A stretch of DNA of 64,000 bases from Nitrospira sp. (lineage in GTDB: Bacteria > Nitrospirota > Nitrospiria > Nitrospirales > Nitrospiraceae): contig JADJXO010000006.1 of the NCBI GenBank assembly GCA_016715825.1, positions 1-64,000 of the forward strand, in the 5' to 3' direction. The translations under genes and the position numbers were made by a program. Below, piece after piece: positions 33,121 to 41,528 of the stretch; position 1 is the stretch's first letter, and each line of letters starts with the position of its first letter. The notes under the pieces are model-generated. The model was not told the DNA's origin and made no database searches. It was given only the letters and a program-made list of their open reading frames with translations.

Positions 33121-34743
33121 TTAGTGCTGTTTTTCATGCTTCATGAATGGCGGGTGGCCATGGTCGAGACAATACAAATTTATTGGAGCGAGGGCATCAG
33201 CCGATGAGATGACGTGAATCTCGCCTTGACTCGTTACTCGATAGAGATCGAGGACATGGGCACGATGATAGCGACATTCTTGAGAATCAAGAAGGCCTTT
33301 CAATTTCTGGGGATCTTCCCAGTGAGACGTCAGGAGTGCGGTTCGGGCAGGATTGCGGTGGCTGAACATGAAGGACAGGTGATCCGGATACCAGTCCGCG
33401 CCTCCAGTCGCATAGGAAACAAACAATCGCGCATGGGCGGCGGCACAGAGTTCGGCAAGGTAGGCGTTGGTAAGATAGCCGTTCTCGCCGACATCCAACC
33501 ATGTTCCGGGGTGAGACAGCGGTGCGTGGGCAGCATGGCTTCTGATTTCGAGCAGTTGCTGCTGCGAGGCGAGTACGAGGGAAATCGCTCCATACTGTTC
33601 AACGAGTCGATGAATGACATTGTCCTTGATCGCCGATCGTCCGTTGTTCGTCGGACCGCTGTCGGCATGAACGAGGACATTGTGCCCACGGTCAGAAATT
33701 AGGTAGCAATTTCTCGGCATTTCTAAGTCGCAAGGGTCTTCTCCATAGAACGGGACCGAGACGACTGCGCCACCTTCAAATGCCCAACTTTCGCCATGGG
33801 CCAGCTCGACGACTTGATCAAACCCCAATTCTGTGAGTAGGGCTCGATAATCAAAGTACAACTGTTTTCGGTTTCGTCGACTGGGAATAATGATTGGGGT
33901 GTCTTTAGGTAAATGGAGCAAGGTGCGAGGATCGACGTGATCGTCGTGATCGTGAGTGAGAAATACGGCGGCAGGCTTCGGTAACAGCCGACCCCAGAGC
34001 GACGGCAACGGTGATTCGGCAAACCAGGGCAGCAGCCATGGATCGAACAAGAAAAGAGACTCTCGTTGTCGATAGAGCAAGGCAGCATGTCCCAGATGGA
34101 CTGTGTCCTGATCTTGGACGGCCTCGAACCAATGTCGATGGACCGAAGCTGAAGGCGAAGTGGCCAGGCACCCATACTGCTGCAGCGTTTCGAGTAATTT
34201 CATGAGCAGGCCTTGCGCGTCGCGAGGCATGGCGGCGACGGAGGATCGTAGCGCATCAGCCGTATGCGTGCCGTCGAGCAGGCCGAGCAACTTGCCCACA
34301 GATGGACCGAGGCGACGGTCATTGAAGCCCATTGGGAGCGCTTGACGGTTGACCGCATGGAAAATGCGAAGGCCACCATTGGTGACGGTTGCCGATTTGG
34401 TTGGATCGATCGGGTAATCCCAACGGAACGTCCCCTCTGGCCGTCGACCGCAGTGAATGTGCTGTTTAAGATAGAGACGCGCATTGACCAGTTCAGCGTA
34501 GGCATCTTCCAGCCGCTGTCTGCGATCAGGATCATCGAGCGGCGCCCGCTTTGAGAAGACATCGCTGATTGCCGTATCGATGGCACTTGCCATAAGGCTA
34601 TGGGCCTCCTGGAGGCTGGCAACGACTTCAGGGGCGACGCCACCGATGAACGGGAATGGGCCAGGAGGCGCCGCACTCTCCAATTGGACCCAACACCAGG
34701 GGACGAGACTTACGTAGTGGTTGTGCGGGATAGCGGTCCACAT
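33121..34743 (-). CDS. Metallo-beta-lactamase-fold hydrolase with N-terminal PqqD-like domain
   Basis: A 540-residue protein. The N-terminal ~115 residues are helical and unassigned. Residues ~120-190 (GGLRIFHAVNR, then VGKLLGLLDGTHTADALRS and KLLETLQQYGCL) resemble a PqqD/winged-helix fold: Leu-Leu-Asp-Gly-Thr then a helix and a final Gly-Cys-Leu. The C-terminal part is an MBL hydrolase with the metal motif THDHDDHVD and further sites in LVHADSGP and DWYPDHLSF, UlaG/RomA-like. It starts 5 nt after the VOC gene stop, so the two are coupled. A PqqD-like module on a hydrolase suggests recognition of a peptide substrate, but no precursor peptide was found. Confidence 0.75.
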   Translation of the reverse strand: MWTAIPHNHYVSLVPWCWVQLESAAPPGPFPFIGGVAPEVVASLQEAHSLMASAIDTAISDVFSKRAPLDDPDRRQRLEDAYAELVNARLYLKQHIHCGRRPEGTFRWDYPIDPTKSATVTNGGLRIFHAVNRQALPMGFNDRRLGPSVGKLLGLLDGTHTADALRSSVAAMPRDAQGLLMKLLETLQQYGCLATSPSASVHRHWFEAVQDQDTVHLGHAALLYRQRESLFLFDPWLLPWFAESPLPSLWGRLLPKPAAVFLTHDHDDHVDPRTLLHLPKDTPIIIPSRRNRKQLYFDYRALLTELGFDQVVELAHGESWAFEGGAVVSVPFYGEDPCDLEMPRNCYLISDRGHNVLVHADSGPTNNGRSAIKDNVIHRLVEQYGAISLVLASQQQLLEIRSHAAHAPLSHPGTWLDVGENGYLTNAYLAELCAAAHARLFVSYATGGADWYPDHLSFMFSHRNPARTALLTSHWEDPQKLKGLLDSQECRYHRAHVLDLYRVTSQGEIHVISSADALAPINLYCLDHGHPPFMKHEKQH

Positions 34744-34748
34744 CGGGC

Positions 34749-35186
34749 TTATGGGTTGGCGGCGAACCGTAGCGCGCTGATTGTCGGTTCATACAAGGCT
34801 TGGATTAGGTTGCCGTCGGGGTCGGAAAAATAGAATGAATAACTGCCGTCACGGTGCTGCTTCGGTTCCTTGGCGATGCGTCCGCCCATTGCCTCAATCC
34901 TGGGCGCGATGCTCTGATACATCTGATCGACTGCCTTTGGGTTCTCGCAGATCACTCCGAGATGATCAAGCAGTTGGGTCTTCGAGGGATCGTAGGAGGC
35001 TTGTTCGCTCTTGGAGATCTGATGAAGGGCCAAGTTGTCATTCCCAGAGCTGAAATACACATTGTCCGGATCCGGTTCCCATATAGGCCGAAAGCCGAGG
35101 AGCTCCTCATAAAATCGGCGCGAGCAAGGGAGGTCGATCACACGCAGTGCTAGGTGGCGAAGGCCTCGGTGGAGTGGTGTGGTCAT
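34749..35186 (-). CDS. VOC-family (glyoxalase/extradiol dioxygenase-like) protein
   Basis: A 145-residue vicinal-oxygen-chelate fold. GLRHLALRVIDLPCSRRFYE opens the first beta-alpha-beta-beta-beta unit (metal His in LRHLALRV) and LDHLGVICENPKAV the second. SYSFYFSDPDGNLIQALYEP holds the terminal metal Glu region. Members are dioxygenases, lyases or resistance proteins; nothing selects among them here. Translationally coupled to the MBL gene. Confidence 0.85.
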   Translation of the reverse strand: MTTPLHRGLRHLALRVIDLPCSRRFYEELLGFRPIWEPDPDNVYFSSGNDNLALHQISKSEQASYDPSKTQLLDHLGVICENPKAVDQMYQSIAPRIEAMGGRIAKEPKQHRDGSYSFYFSDPDGNLIQALYEPTISALRFAANP

Positions 35187-35302
35187 GTCTGTACAACGAG
35201 TGAGTAGTCAAAGAGAAGTCTGTATAGTAGGGAGATAACTGCTAAGCCGTCAATGAAAAATCCGCTGAAACGGTTGTGCGCGACGGCTCTGGTACGATCA
35301 CA

Positions 35303-36148
35303 ATGCTCATGGCGTTCAAGGGAATGACAATAGCTGCGTTCGAAAGCCGGATGGCCACCGAGATCACCCGTCTGATCGAACGCTACGGCGGGCGGCCACT
35401 GGTTGCTCCGGTTCTGCGGGAAGTCCCGCTCCAAGACAATCCGGTCGTACACGAGTTCGGCGTACGGCTCCTGGCCGGCCGCGTCGACTTGCTGATTCTC
35501 CTGACCGGTGTGGGTACAACAACATTGGTCGATTTGCTCAAGACGCGCTTCTCCTGGTCATCAGTCATAACTGCTCTCCAACAGACGACCATCGTGGCAC
35601 GTGGTCCCAAGTCGATTGCAGCTCTCAAAGCTATCGGTCTTCACGCGACGCTCACGGCGCCGGAGCCTAATACCTGGACAGAGGTGATTGCTGTGCTGGA
35701 TCAACATCGGCCTGTGACAGGTCTGCGAGTTGCTGTGCAGGAATACGGAGTCTCTAACCCAGACCTCGTGCACGCATTGGAGCAACGAGGCGCGGACGTG
35801 TTTCCGGTTTCCATCTACAAATGGGCTCTCCCAGAAGACCTGAGTTCGATACGCTCTATGCTCGACCAGATCACAGCGGGGCGTGTTGGTGTGATTCTGA
35901 TCACCAATGCGGCTCAGGTGGACCACGTCATGCATGTGTTGGCACAAAATGAGCAGCAGGAGGCTTTTCGTACGGCATTGAAGAAGATAGTCGTTGCCTC
36001 GATTGGTCCAACCGCAAGCGAACGGCTGCGGCACCACGACTGGCCGGTTGACTTTGAACCGTCGCACCCCAAGATGGGAATCTTGGTGAAAGAAGTGACA
36101 GGTCAGGTCGCGAGCATACTCAACAGAAAGCGATCAAGGTTTGCATAA
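35303..36148 (+). CDS. hemD: Uroporphyrinogen-III synthase
   Basis: About 281 residues with the two-lobed HEM4 domain: GMTIAAFESRMATEITRLIE then GGRPLVAPVLREVPL, VDLLILLTGVGTTTLVDLL, and in the second half GVILITNAAQVDHVMHVL with IGPTASERLRHHDWPVDFEP. It closes the linear tetrapyrrole hydroxymethylbilane to uroporphyrinogen III, a step to heme and siroheme. No other hem genes are in the window. The start is uncertain (GTG 35276, ATG 35303 or ATG 35309), since no clear RBS is seen. Confidence 0.88.
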   Translation: MLMAFKGMTIAAFESRMATEITRLIERYGGRPLVAPVLREVPLQDNPVVHEFGVRLLAGRVDLLILLTGVGTTTLVDLLKTRFSWSSVITALQQTTIVARGPKSIAALKAIGLHATLTAPEPNTWTEVIAVLDQHRPVTGLRVAVQEYGVSNPDLVHALEQRGADVFPVSIYKWALPEDLSSIRSMLDQITAGRVGVILITNAAQVDHVMHVLAQNEQQEAFRTALKKIVVASIGPTASERLRHHDWPVDFEPSHPKMGILVKEVTGQVASILNRKRSRFA

Positions 36149-36314
36149 GTATTCCAGCCAGATGCTGTGAGGTGTTCAGAACCTTGTCAGGGAATGTTTC
36201 CGTGTATCCCACGACCGGGTAGGTGGAGGTGTTACTGGATGTCTAGAGCCTGGGGTATAACCAACGTCCGGTTCTTGCCCCTCAACCGGGCACCGGGATC
36301 GCTCAGTGATTTGC

Positions 36315-36351
36315 CTCGCCTGGGACCCTTCCCGTTCGCATCCCAGGCGAG
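36315..36351. repeat. Perfect 11-bp hairpin CTCGCCTGGGA / TCCCAGGCGAG
   Basis: An 11-bp perfect stem with a 15-nt C-rich loop (36326-36340), 167 nt after the hemD stop. It is followed by an A/T-rich block (36361-36400) but no immediate T-tract. It could be the terminator of hemD or part of a structured RNA. The whole stretch 36149-36661 otherwise has no solid gene. Confidence 0.5.
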
Positions 36352-36403
36352 AGTCTCACAAGCTGTTGATTGTATTAATTTATTTATTCTGTTTTCTCGG
36401 GGG

Positions 36404-36481
36404 ATGTTCATGCTAGGATTCAGCTGCTGCTTTCTTTACGCCATGGAGTCTCTCCTGGTGCGAAGGAACTGGGGGAGGTGA
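36404..36481 (+). CDS. Possible 25-codon leader or small protein
   Basis: An ATG at 36404 (or at 36410, with CGGGGG upstream) opens a short frame encoding a hydrophobic, Cys-containing start (MFMLGFSCCFLYAM) and a basic end, stopping at 36479-36481. Its final codons form the 5' arm of a strong terminator hairpin. That overlap is the geometry of a leader-peptide attenuator, but the downstream sequence is now an IS element. Coding status is uncertain. Confidence 0.3.
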   Translation: MFMLGFSCCFLYAMESLLVRRNWGR

Positions 36482-36508
36482 TGTGGTGATCGCCTCCCCT
36501 TTCTTTTT
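36472..36508 (+). terminator. Strong rho-independent terminator
   Basis: GGGGAGGTGAT (36472-36482) pairs with ATCGCCTCCCC (36489-36499) through one G-T wobble, loop GTGGTG, followed by the T-tract TTTCTTTTT. It faces rightward, 324 nt after hemD, too far to be an ordinary hemD terminator without a long 3' UTR or a separate small transcript. Confidence 0.85.
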
Positions 36509-36661
36509 CCGCCCGCTGCTTGCTTGTGGTGAGCTCAGCCTACCGGTCGTTCCGTCATCGTTTTCTGAACGCCTCATCGTATGGGTACCTCTGCTCGGTG
36601 GATCCGGTTGTATCTGAGCACCTTTGCCGATTCTATCCCGCTGGAGGGCTGGTCAATGATC

Positions 36662-38220
36662 CCGGATTCCGCAGTTGATTGGTTTTGATGTAGCGTAGGT
36701 GGCCAAATTCTCCTGTAGGGATAGGAGGTTTGGCATGCGCCCCCGTCAGGCTCTCGCGTCACCGCTCTATCCGAAGATTCGCTTCACATGTACGGACCAT
36801 CCGATCACGGTCTGGGCCGGGGCGATTCTGCTTCGGCTGTACTTCGAGCTCATCGGGCTGCGCGCGACAATGACTCCGTGGCTCGTCCCGTTCACGAAGT
36901 CCTCCAACAATCAGATTCCTGCCGTGGACGTGTTCCTGGCCTGGTGGTATGGGCTTGCCTTGGGCGCCGAACGGTTCGAGCACATGACTCGGTATCGGCG
37001 CGATCCGTTGCTGTCCCGGCTGCTGGGGCTGCCGCGGTTTCCCTCCCCCGATACGGTACGGCGGTGCTTCGGGCGGTTCACCGATCGCCACACGACCGAC
37101 GTGTCGGAGGCCCTGATGAGATTGTCGTTGCCGCGCCTGCGGCCGGCGCTGCTGGGCCATACGCTCGATCTGGATTCCCCCGTGTTCTGTCGCGATGGTA
37201 CACGAGGGGAGTCGCATCGGACATAATCCGATCAAACATGGGCGGCCTTCCCATCACCCGTTGGTGGCGTGGTTGAGTGAACGGCGGCGGCTCTTGTGGG
37301 CGACCTTGCGGGCGGGAAATGCGGGGACGGCTAACGGCGTGCGAGAATTTCTCGCGCAAGCGTTGACGATGCTGCCGCCGGGGCATCAGATCGGCCTCGT
37401 GCGAGCGGACTCGGGGTTCTTTGTGACGGCATTCCTGGCGGGCTTGGACGCGCGGGAGTTGCCGTACATCATCGTGGCACGGCTCACCCCACTCGTGCGG
37501 AAACTGGTGCTCCATCGCATGCCAGAGGCCGACTGGCGATCGGTCGCCCGAGGGGTCGCCGTTGCCGACAGAATGGTCTCCTTGCCAGCGTGGCACGGGC
37601 AGGCGCGGCGGTTCGTCTGTTTACGCCAGACTCTGACAGAGCGGCCCGACGCCAGCGGACGGCGGCTGATCGAGTGTCCGGGCTACACCGATCGCGTCTT
37701 GGTCACCAGTGTGCCGTTTGCCGCCGAACTGGTCACCCGGATGTACGCGGGACGGGCAGACAGTGAGAATCGGATCAAGGAGCTGAAAGAGGATCTGAGC
37801 CTGGACACCTTCTGTCTCCAGTCGTTTGACGCCACCGATGCCGCCTTCCGAACGGGCTGCGTCCTCTACAACTTGCTGATGGGGTTTCGGGAGACGGTCC
37901 TGCCCGTGTGTTGGTTTGAACGGCGGCTGCGGGCGATACGGGATCTGGTCTTTCTGGTCGGAGCCGATCTGATTCCCCACGCTCGACGACTGCGGGTCCG
38001 ATTCGCCGTGCCTCCAGAGGAGCGGGCCGAGTTTCTCGAACGGCTCCGGACGCTTTCGGAGGGGTTGCCGATTGCGGCGCAGTTGGAGTGGGAGCTGAGC
38101 GAAGCTGATGACGTGGATCAGGCTTCCACTCGCGCCCCGAATGCGACCGGACCCACCGTTAGGCCGGTGCGCCAGAGGGCCGGGGCGTCACCCTAACTCA
38201 TCTCTACTGCGGAATCCGGG
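36662..38220 (+). mobile_element. IS1380-family insertion sequence, about 1.56 kb
   Basis: Terminal inverted repeats CCCGGATTCCGCAGTTGA (36662-36679) and its inverse at 38203-38220 match 17 of 18 bases. They enclose an IS1380-type transposase interrupted by a frameshift. No 4-5 bp target duplication is evident (flanks ATGAT and CTCAG), so the copy is old, or one flank was rearranged. It sits behind a terminator and near a small-peptide gene and seems to disrupt no protein gene. Confidence 0.88.
36735..38196 (+). pseudogene. IS1380 transposase, frameshifted
   Basis: Starts at ATG 36735 with GGAGG upstream. Frame 1 runs to LDLDSPVFCRDG, holding the first catalytic Asp, and stops about 37226. 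The remainder (EGSRIGHNPIKHGRPSHHPL, then VRADSGFF with the second Asp, and SENRIKELKEDL with the Glu) is in the +1 frame from about 37195. The switch falls at ACACGAGGGG near 37200-37208 and is explained by loss of two bases. Each half looks intact, so only the frameshift inactivates it, unless ribosomal frameshifting occurs. Confidence 0.85.
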
Positions 38221-38358
38221 CTCAGTGGAAGCTCTCGTCGGTAGTTGTGAGTTCTGTCTGAGGCAAGTCTCTCAGACGCGTTGCCGAAGAAGTGTTCGTT
38301 CTGACAGCGACTCGTACGATGTGGTGCGGGGATGAGGAAGATCGAAGATGCGGAATGG

Positions 38359-38388
38359 TGAGGAGGCGACCTTGACGACGCCTCCTCA
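38359..38388 (-). terminator. Hairpin downstream of the 24-aa peptide gene
   Basis: TGAGGAGGCG (38359-38368) and CGCCTCCTCA (38379-38388) form a perfect 10-bp stem with a 10-nt loop, starting 12 nt beyond the peptide's stop codon on the minus strand. No T-tract follows, so it may terminate weakly or protect the 3' end of the message. Confidence 0.55.
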
Positions 38389-38399
38389 TGGATCAACTG

Positions 38400-38474
38400 C
38401 TACTTTTTCTTCTTGGCCGGTTTCTTGGCCACCGCCTTTTTGGCCGGCTTCTTCGCTGCTTTCTTCGTTGCCAT
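38400..38474 (-). CDS. 24-residue lysine/alanine-rich histone-H1-like peptide
   Basis: A complete tiny gene: ATG 38474 with GGGGTGGAG 5 nt upstream, stop TAG at 38400-38402. The product is half lysine, built from repeats of AKKPAKK and AAKK, starting MATKKAAKKPAKK and ending KKKK. This is the composition of histone-H1-like bacterial proteins (AlgP, Hc1 tails) that bind DNA or RNA nonspecifically. A promoter-like pair lies 50-78 nt upstream and a perfect hairpin downstream, so the unit looks like an independent transcript. It may be a nucleoid-associated or RNA-binding peptide. Automated annotation would miss it. Confidence 0.72.
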   Translation of the reverse strand: MATKKAAKKPAKKAVAKKPAKKKK

Positions 38475-38523
38475 GAGCACTCCACCCCCTTTCGACTCTA
38501 AAAAATGGTGATTGTGTATGTGT

Positions 38524-38552
38524 GATATAGCAGAGTTTGTGCTGCGAGTAAA
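38524..38552 (-). promoter_or_regulatory. Candidate sigma-70 promoter of the 24-aa peptide
   Basis: On the minus strand TTTACT (38552-38547), a 17-nt spacer, then TATATC (38529-38524), with an A/T-rich stretch upstream. The predicted start would leave a leader of about 40 nt carrying the strong ribosome-binding site. Confidence 0.5.
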
Positions 38553-38713
38553 ATTTTCTCTACACAATTTTGTTCCCGTCGCCTGAAATCGGGATCAATC
38601 TTGCCATGAGCTTCCCCGTTTTCTCATGGGATGGGATGTAAATTCACAGCCGCATAAAGCAAAAGCAAACTGAAGGCAGGTGCGACGGCCGGTCAGTTCT
38701 TGCACACCCTGAT

Positions 38714-39712
38714 TCACATCATCAGCACCGCTGCGCCTTGAAAGCTCCCCGCTTTTAGTTCCTGCAGTGCGCGATTTGCTTCTTCAAGAGGAAAGCGGAC
38801 CGTATGGGGTTTGATGGGAATGGCCGCGGCTTCGCGGAGTAGATCGATCCCGTCTTGCCTCGTATTGGCGGTTACGCTACGAATGACGCGCTCGCCGAAC
38901 ACATCTCGATCATAGTTTAGCGAAGGAATCGGCGACATGTGGATGCCGGCTAAGGCTAAGGTGCCTCCTCGGCCAAGGGCGCGTAATGCAGGAGGGACGA
39001 GCTCACCGGCTGGAGCAAAAATAATCGACCCATGCAGTTTATCGGGTGGCATCTCAGTTGCCCCGCCGACCCAGACCGCTCCCAATTGTCTGGCCAATTC
39101 TTGATGTTCTTGTTTGAGCGAACTGACATACACCTGACAGCCCCAATGGCGTGCGATCTGGATGGCGATGTGAGCCGATGCGCCGAAGCCATACAACCCG
39201 AGGCGCTGACCGGGCCTGATGTTGCTCAATCGTAAAGCTCGATAGCCGATGATTCCCGCACAGAGTAAGGGCGCGGCTTCATCATCTAAAAAGATCGATG
39301 GGATAGGGTAGGCGAATCGCGCGGGCACGACGGCATATTCGGCATACCCGCCGTTGACCTGATAGCCGGTGAACTTTGCGTTCAAACAGAGATTTTCCCG
39401 TTCACTCGTGCAGAACTCGCATTGCCCACATGTGCCTTGTAGCCACGCGATCCCTACGCGATCCCCTTCCTTGATCTCTGAAACCTCGGGGCCGACTTGT
39501 ACCACCGTGCCGACAGCCTGATGCCCCGGGATCAGCGGCAGCGAAGGTTCAGGCAGTTCTCCTTCCACCACATGGAGATCTGTGCGACAGACGCCACAAA
39601 CGTGGATCCTCACGAGGACCCGATAAGGTTGTGGCGTTGGAATGGGCAGATCTCGAAGGTGTAAGGGATGGCTGGAGACAGCGCCTGCCTTGTCGAGGAC
39701 CATCGCCTTCAT
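38714..39712 (-). CDS. Zinc-dependent alcohol dehydrogenase family protein
   Basis: A 332-residue medium-chain dehydrogenase. The catalytic zinc site is CGVCRTDLHVVEGELP with GHQAVGTVVQVG; the structural zinc has four cysteines in GTCGQCEFCTSERENLC. The nucleotide fold reads RLGLYGFGASAHIAIQIARH. This is the AdhP/YjgB-like zinc-binding group, probably NAD(P)-dependent on small alcohols or aldehydes. It lies 51 nt downstream of the YceI gene on the same strand, but a joint operon is not certain. Confidence 0.9.
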   Translation of the reverse strand: MKAMVLDKAGAVSSHPLHLRDLPIPTPQPYRVLVRIHVCGVCRTDLHVVEGELPEPSLPLIPGHQAVGTVVQVGPEVSEIKEGDRVGIAWLQGTCGQCEFCTSERENLCLNAKFTGYQVNGGYAEYAVVPARFAYPIPSIFLDDEAAPLLCAGIIGYRALRLSNIRPGQRLGLYGFGASAHIAIQIARHWGCQVYVSSLKQEHQELARQLGAVWVGGATEMPPDKLHGSIIFAPAGELVPPALRALGRGGTLALAGIHMSPIPSLNYDRDVFGERVIRSVTANTRQDGIDLLREAAAIPIKPHTVRFPLEEANRALQELKAGSFQGAAVLMM

Positions 39713-39762
39713 CGATGAACACCTTGCGTGGTGCGGCTGTTTCAGCGTGGCGCTTCTGTGGG

Positions 39763-40401
39763 CTACGAGGCGTTCTTAGCCTTAATGCACTCGATGTCCA
39801 AGTGGATGTGGACCTCATCTCCGACGACAAGCCCGCCGCTATCGAGGACTTTGTTCCACACCATGCCAAAATCCTTGCGGTTGAGGGTGCCATCGGCGCT
39901 GAAACCGGCTCTCGTGTTACCCCAGGGATCCTTGGTGACACCGTTGAACGTCGCACTGAGCGTGACCTGTTTGGTCACTCCGCGCAGGGTGAGGTCGCCG
40001 ATGATTGTGTAGGTGCCCCCTTGCTTCTGGTACTGCGACATTTTGTACGTGATAGTTGGAAACTGTTCGACATCCAAGAAATCGGCATTGCGTAGATGCG
40101 CATCGCGTTTGTCATGATTGGTGTCGATGGATCCTGCTTTGATCGTGGCCTCGATCGACTTCAATGTCTTGGCGTCCGCCTCCATCTCAACGAATCCCTG
40201 GTAGTCGGTGAATCGCCCCGATGTTTTGGACACCACCATATGGGCGACGCGAAACTCGATCGCCGAGTGATCCCGATCGATGGTCCAGTGAGCTGTTTCG
40301 GCTCCGGCTGCGATGGGGAACAATGCGAGGAGACTCACCATCACCATGCCCGCTGTCCAACGCGATCTGAACCGCGTCTCTATGCGATGTGATTTCTGCA
40401 T
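39763..40401 (-). CDS. YceI-family periplasmic protein
   Basis: Start at ATG 40401 because GGAGG sits 5 nt upstream; the frame extends to 40458 without RBS. Signal peptide: RWTAGMVMVSLLALFPIAAG, cleaved near GAE. The ~190-residue lipocalin-like domain reads HWTIDRDHSAIEFRVAHMVV, then GRFTDYQGFVEMEADAKTL, RDAHLRNADFLDVEQFPTI and KDFGMVWNKVLDSGGLVVG, the classic YceI pattern that binds polyisoprenoids. It may carry isoprenoid quinones or acid-stress lipids. Starts 25 nt after the TonB-like gene. Confidence 0.92.
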   Translation of the reverse strand: MQKSHRIETRFRSRWTAGMVMVSLLALFPIAAGAETAHWTIDRDHSAIEFRVAHMVVSKTSGRFTDYQGFVEMEADAKTLKSIEATIKAGSIDTNHDKRDAHLRNADFLDVEQFPTITYKMSQYQKQGGTYTIIGDLTLRGVTKQVTLSATFNGVTKDPWGNTRAGFSADGTLNRKDFGMVWNKVLDSGGLVVGDEVHIHLDIECIKAKNAS

Positions 40402-40426
40402 GACATCCTCCATTTGAGGGGTCGGC

Positions 40427-41431
40427 TCAGTGTTTTGGCGCGCTGATTGTTCGTCCAAGTTGCTGTGGTGTGCTGGTGCGGAAGTCTCCTACCCCTGATT
40501 GTGAACCAGTCTGCAATCGCACATGGATCTCGATGGGCTCGATTCCAACGCCTAGAGGGAAGGGTGGGAATGGCTGCGCATCGGCGATCGCCCGGATGCC
40601 GGCCTGATCAATCTCAGTGATGCCCGATCCATCGGCAATCTCCAGCAACTGAGCATGCCCGCCGGGATACAGCCGAAATTGCATGTGTACGGTGTGGGGG
40701 AATGAGGAGGCCGGCATGTGACCGGTGGCACGGGTCCAGCCTCGATTCAGAAGGTCACGGACCTGGTCCCAATAGCCTGGTGTTGGTTGCGTAGAACGAG
40801 ACGGGATGAGGTCTTCCTCCACCACTTCCTCACTGACCAGAGGGATCGCACCAGGCAAAGGCTCGGCATGGCCGGCGGCTGGATCTATTTCACTTGGAGG
40901 GGCTATGGGAGGGTCTTGATGGGTTGTGAGCGACGCCTGGTCATCACCAGCGGGCGTGGTGTCACCCATTGTGAGATAGATAATTCGAGTCAGCACTCGT
41001 TCGAATTTTGTGTCGGTTGATCGGGCGAAGGTCACGTGGAGTCGAGAAACGTGTGGGGCTGGGGACAGTCGATCATGCGCGACGGGTACAAGGGTGGTCG
41101 TTGCGTTCATCACCAAAGCACTAGGCTCAGGCTTCAACGTGACGATCTGTGATTCAAAATGAGCCGATTCACAGATCGCCACAATCGGCATAGAGTCATG
41201 TGGAGTGCCACCGAGTGTGATCGACAGCTCAAGTGGTTGACCGATCTGGAGACTGCCTGAGCCGTTCGAACCCGTGATATCGAACGTCGCCCACTGTGGC
41301 TCGGCGGAAACGGCCTGCGGCGTGGCGGGACGAGGTTGTGATTGCACGCTCGCGCGAGCGGGAGCCTGATACAATGGGGTGCTCAACAATCCGACAACTA
41401 CCATCAGGCGAGTGAGGACTGGGTAGACCAT
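40427..41431 (-). CDS. TonB-like energy-transducing protein, periplasmic
   Basis: A 334-residue exported protein with a signal sequence (LTRLMVVVGLLSTPLYQAPARA), an unassigned beta-rich middle and a proline-rich linker (~170-220). The C-terminal domain, HTVHMQFRLYPGGHAQLLEI then GITEIDQAGIRAIADAQPFPPFP, matches the TonB_C fold. Unlike true TonB it has a cleavable-looking signal, so it may be a TonB-domain protein of other function. Upstream of, and likely co-transcribed with, the YceI gene. Confidence 0.75.
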   Translation of the reverse strand: MVYPVLTRLMVVVGLLSTPLYQAPARASVQSQPRPATPQAVSAEPQWATFDITGSNGSGSLQIGQPLELSITLGGTPHDSMPIVAICESAHFESQIVTLKPEPSALVMNATTTLVPVAHDRLSPAPHVSRLHVTFARSTDTKFERVLTRIIYLTMGDTTPAGDDQASLTTHQDPPIAPPSEIDPAAGHAEPLPGAIPLVSEEVVEEDLIPSRSTQPTPGYWDQVRDLLNRGWTRATGHMPASSFPHTVHMQFRLYPGGHAQLLEIADGSGITEIDQAGIRAIADAQPFPPFPLGVGIEPIEIHVRLQTGSQSGVGDFRTSTPQQLGRTISAPKH

Positions 41432-41528
41432 GTGCTTAGCATCCTACCCACATCGGGATCTCCGTGCAACGTGGTTCTTTTGCTGAAACAGTAGGGGCCA
41501 ACGATTGAACCTGGTATAGAATGAATCC

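Noticed and set aside
36167..36481. Rightward 104-codon frame between hemD and IS1380
   Set aside because: It spans the perfect hairpin and has no RBS. Only the short final part, 36404-36481, has leader-like features.
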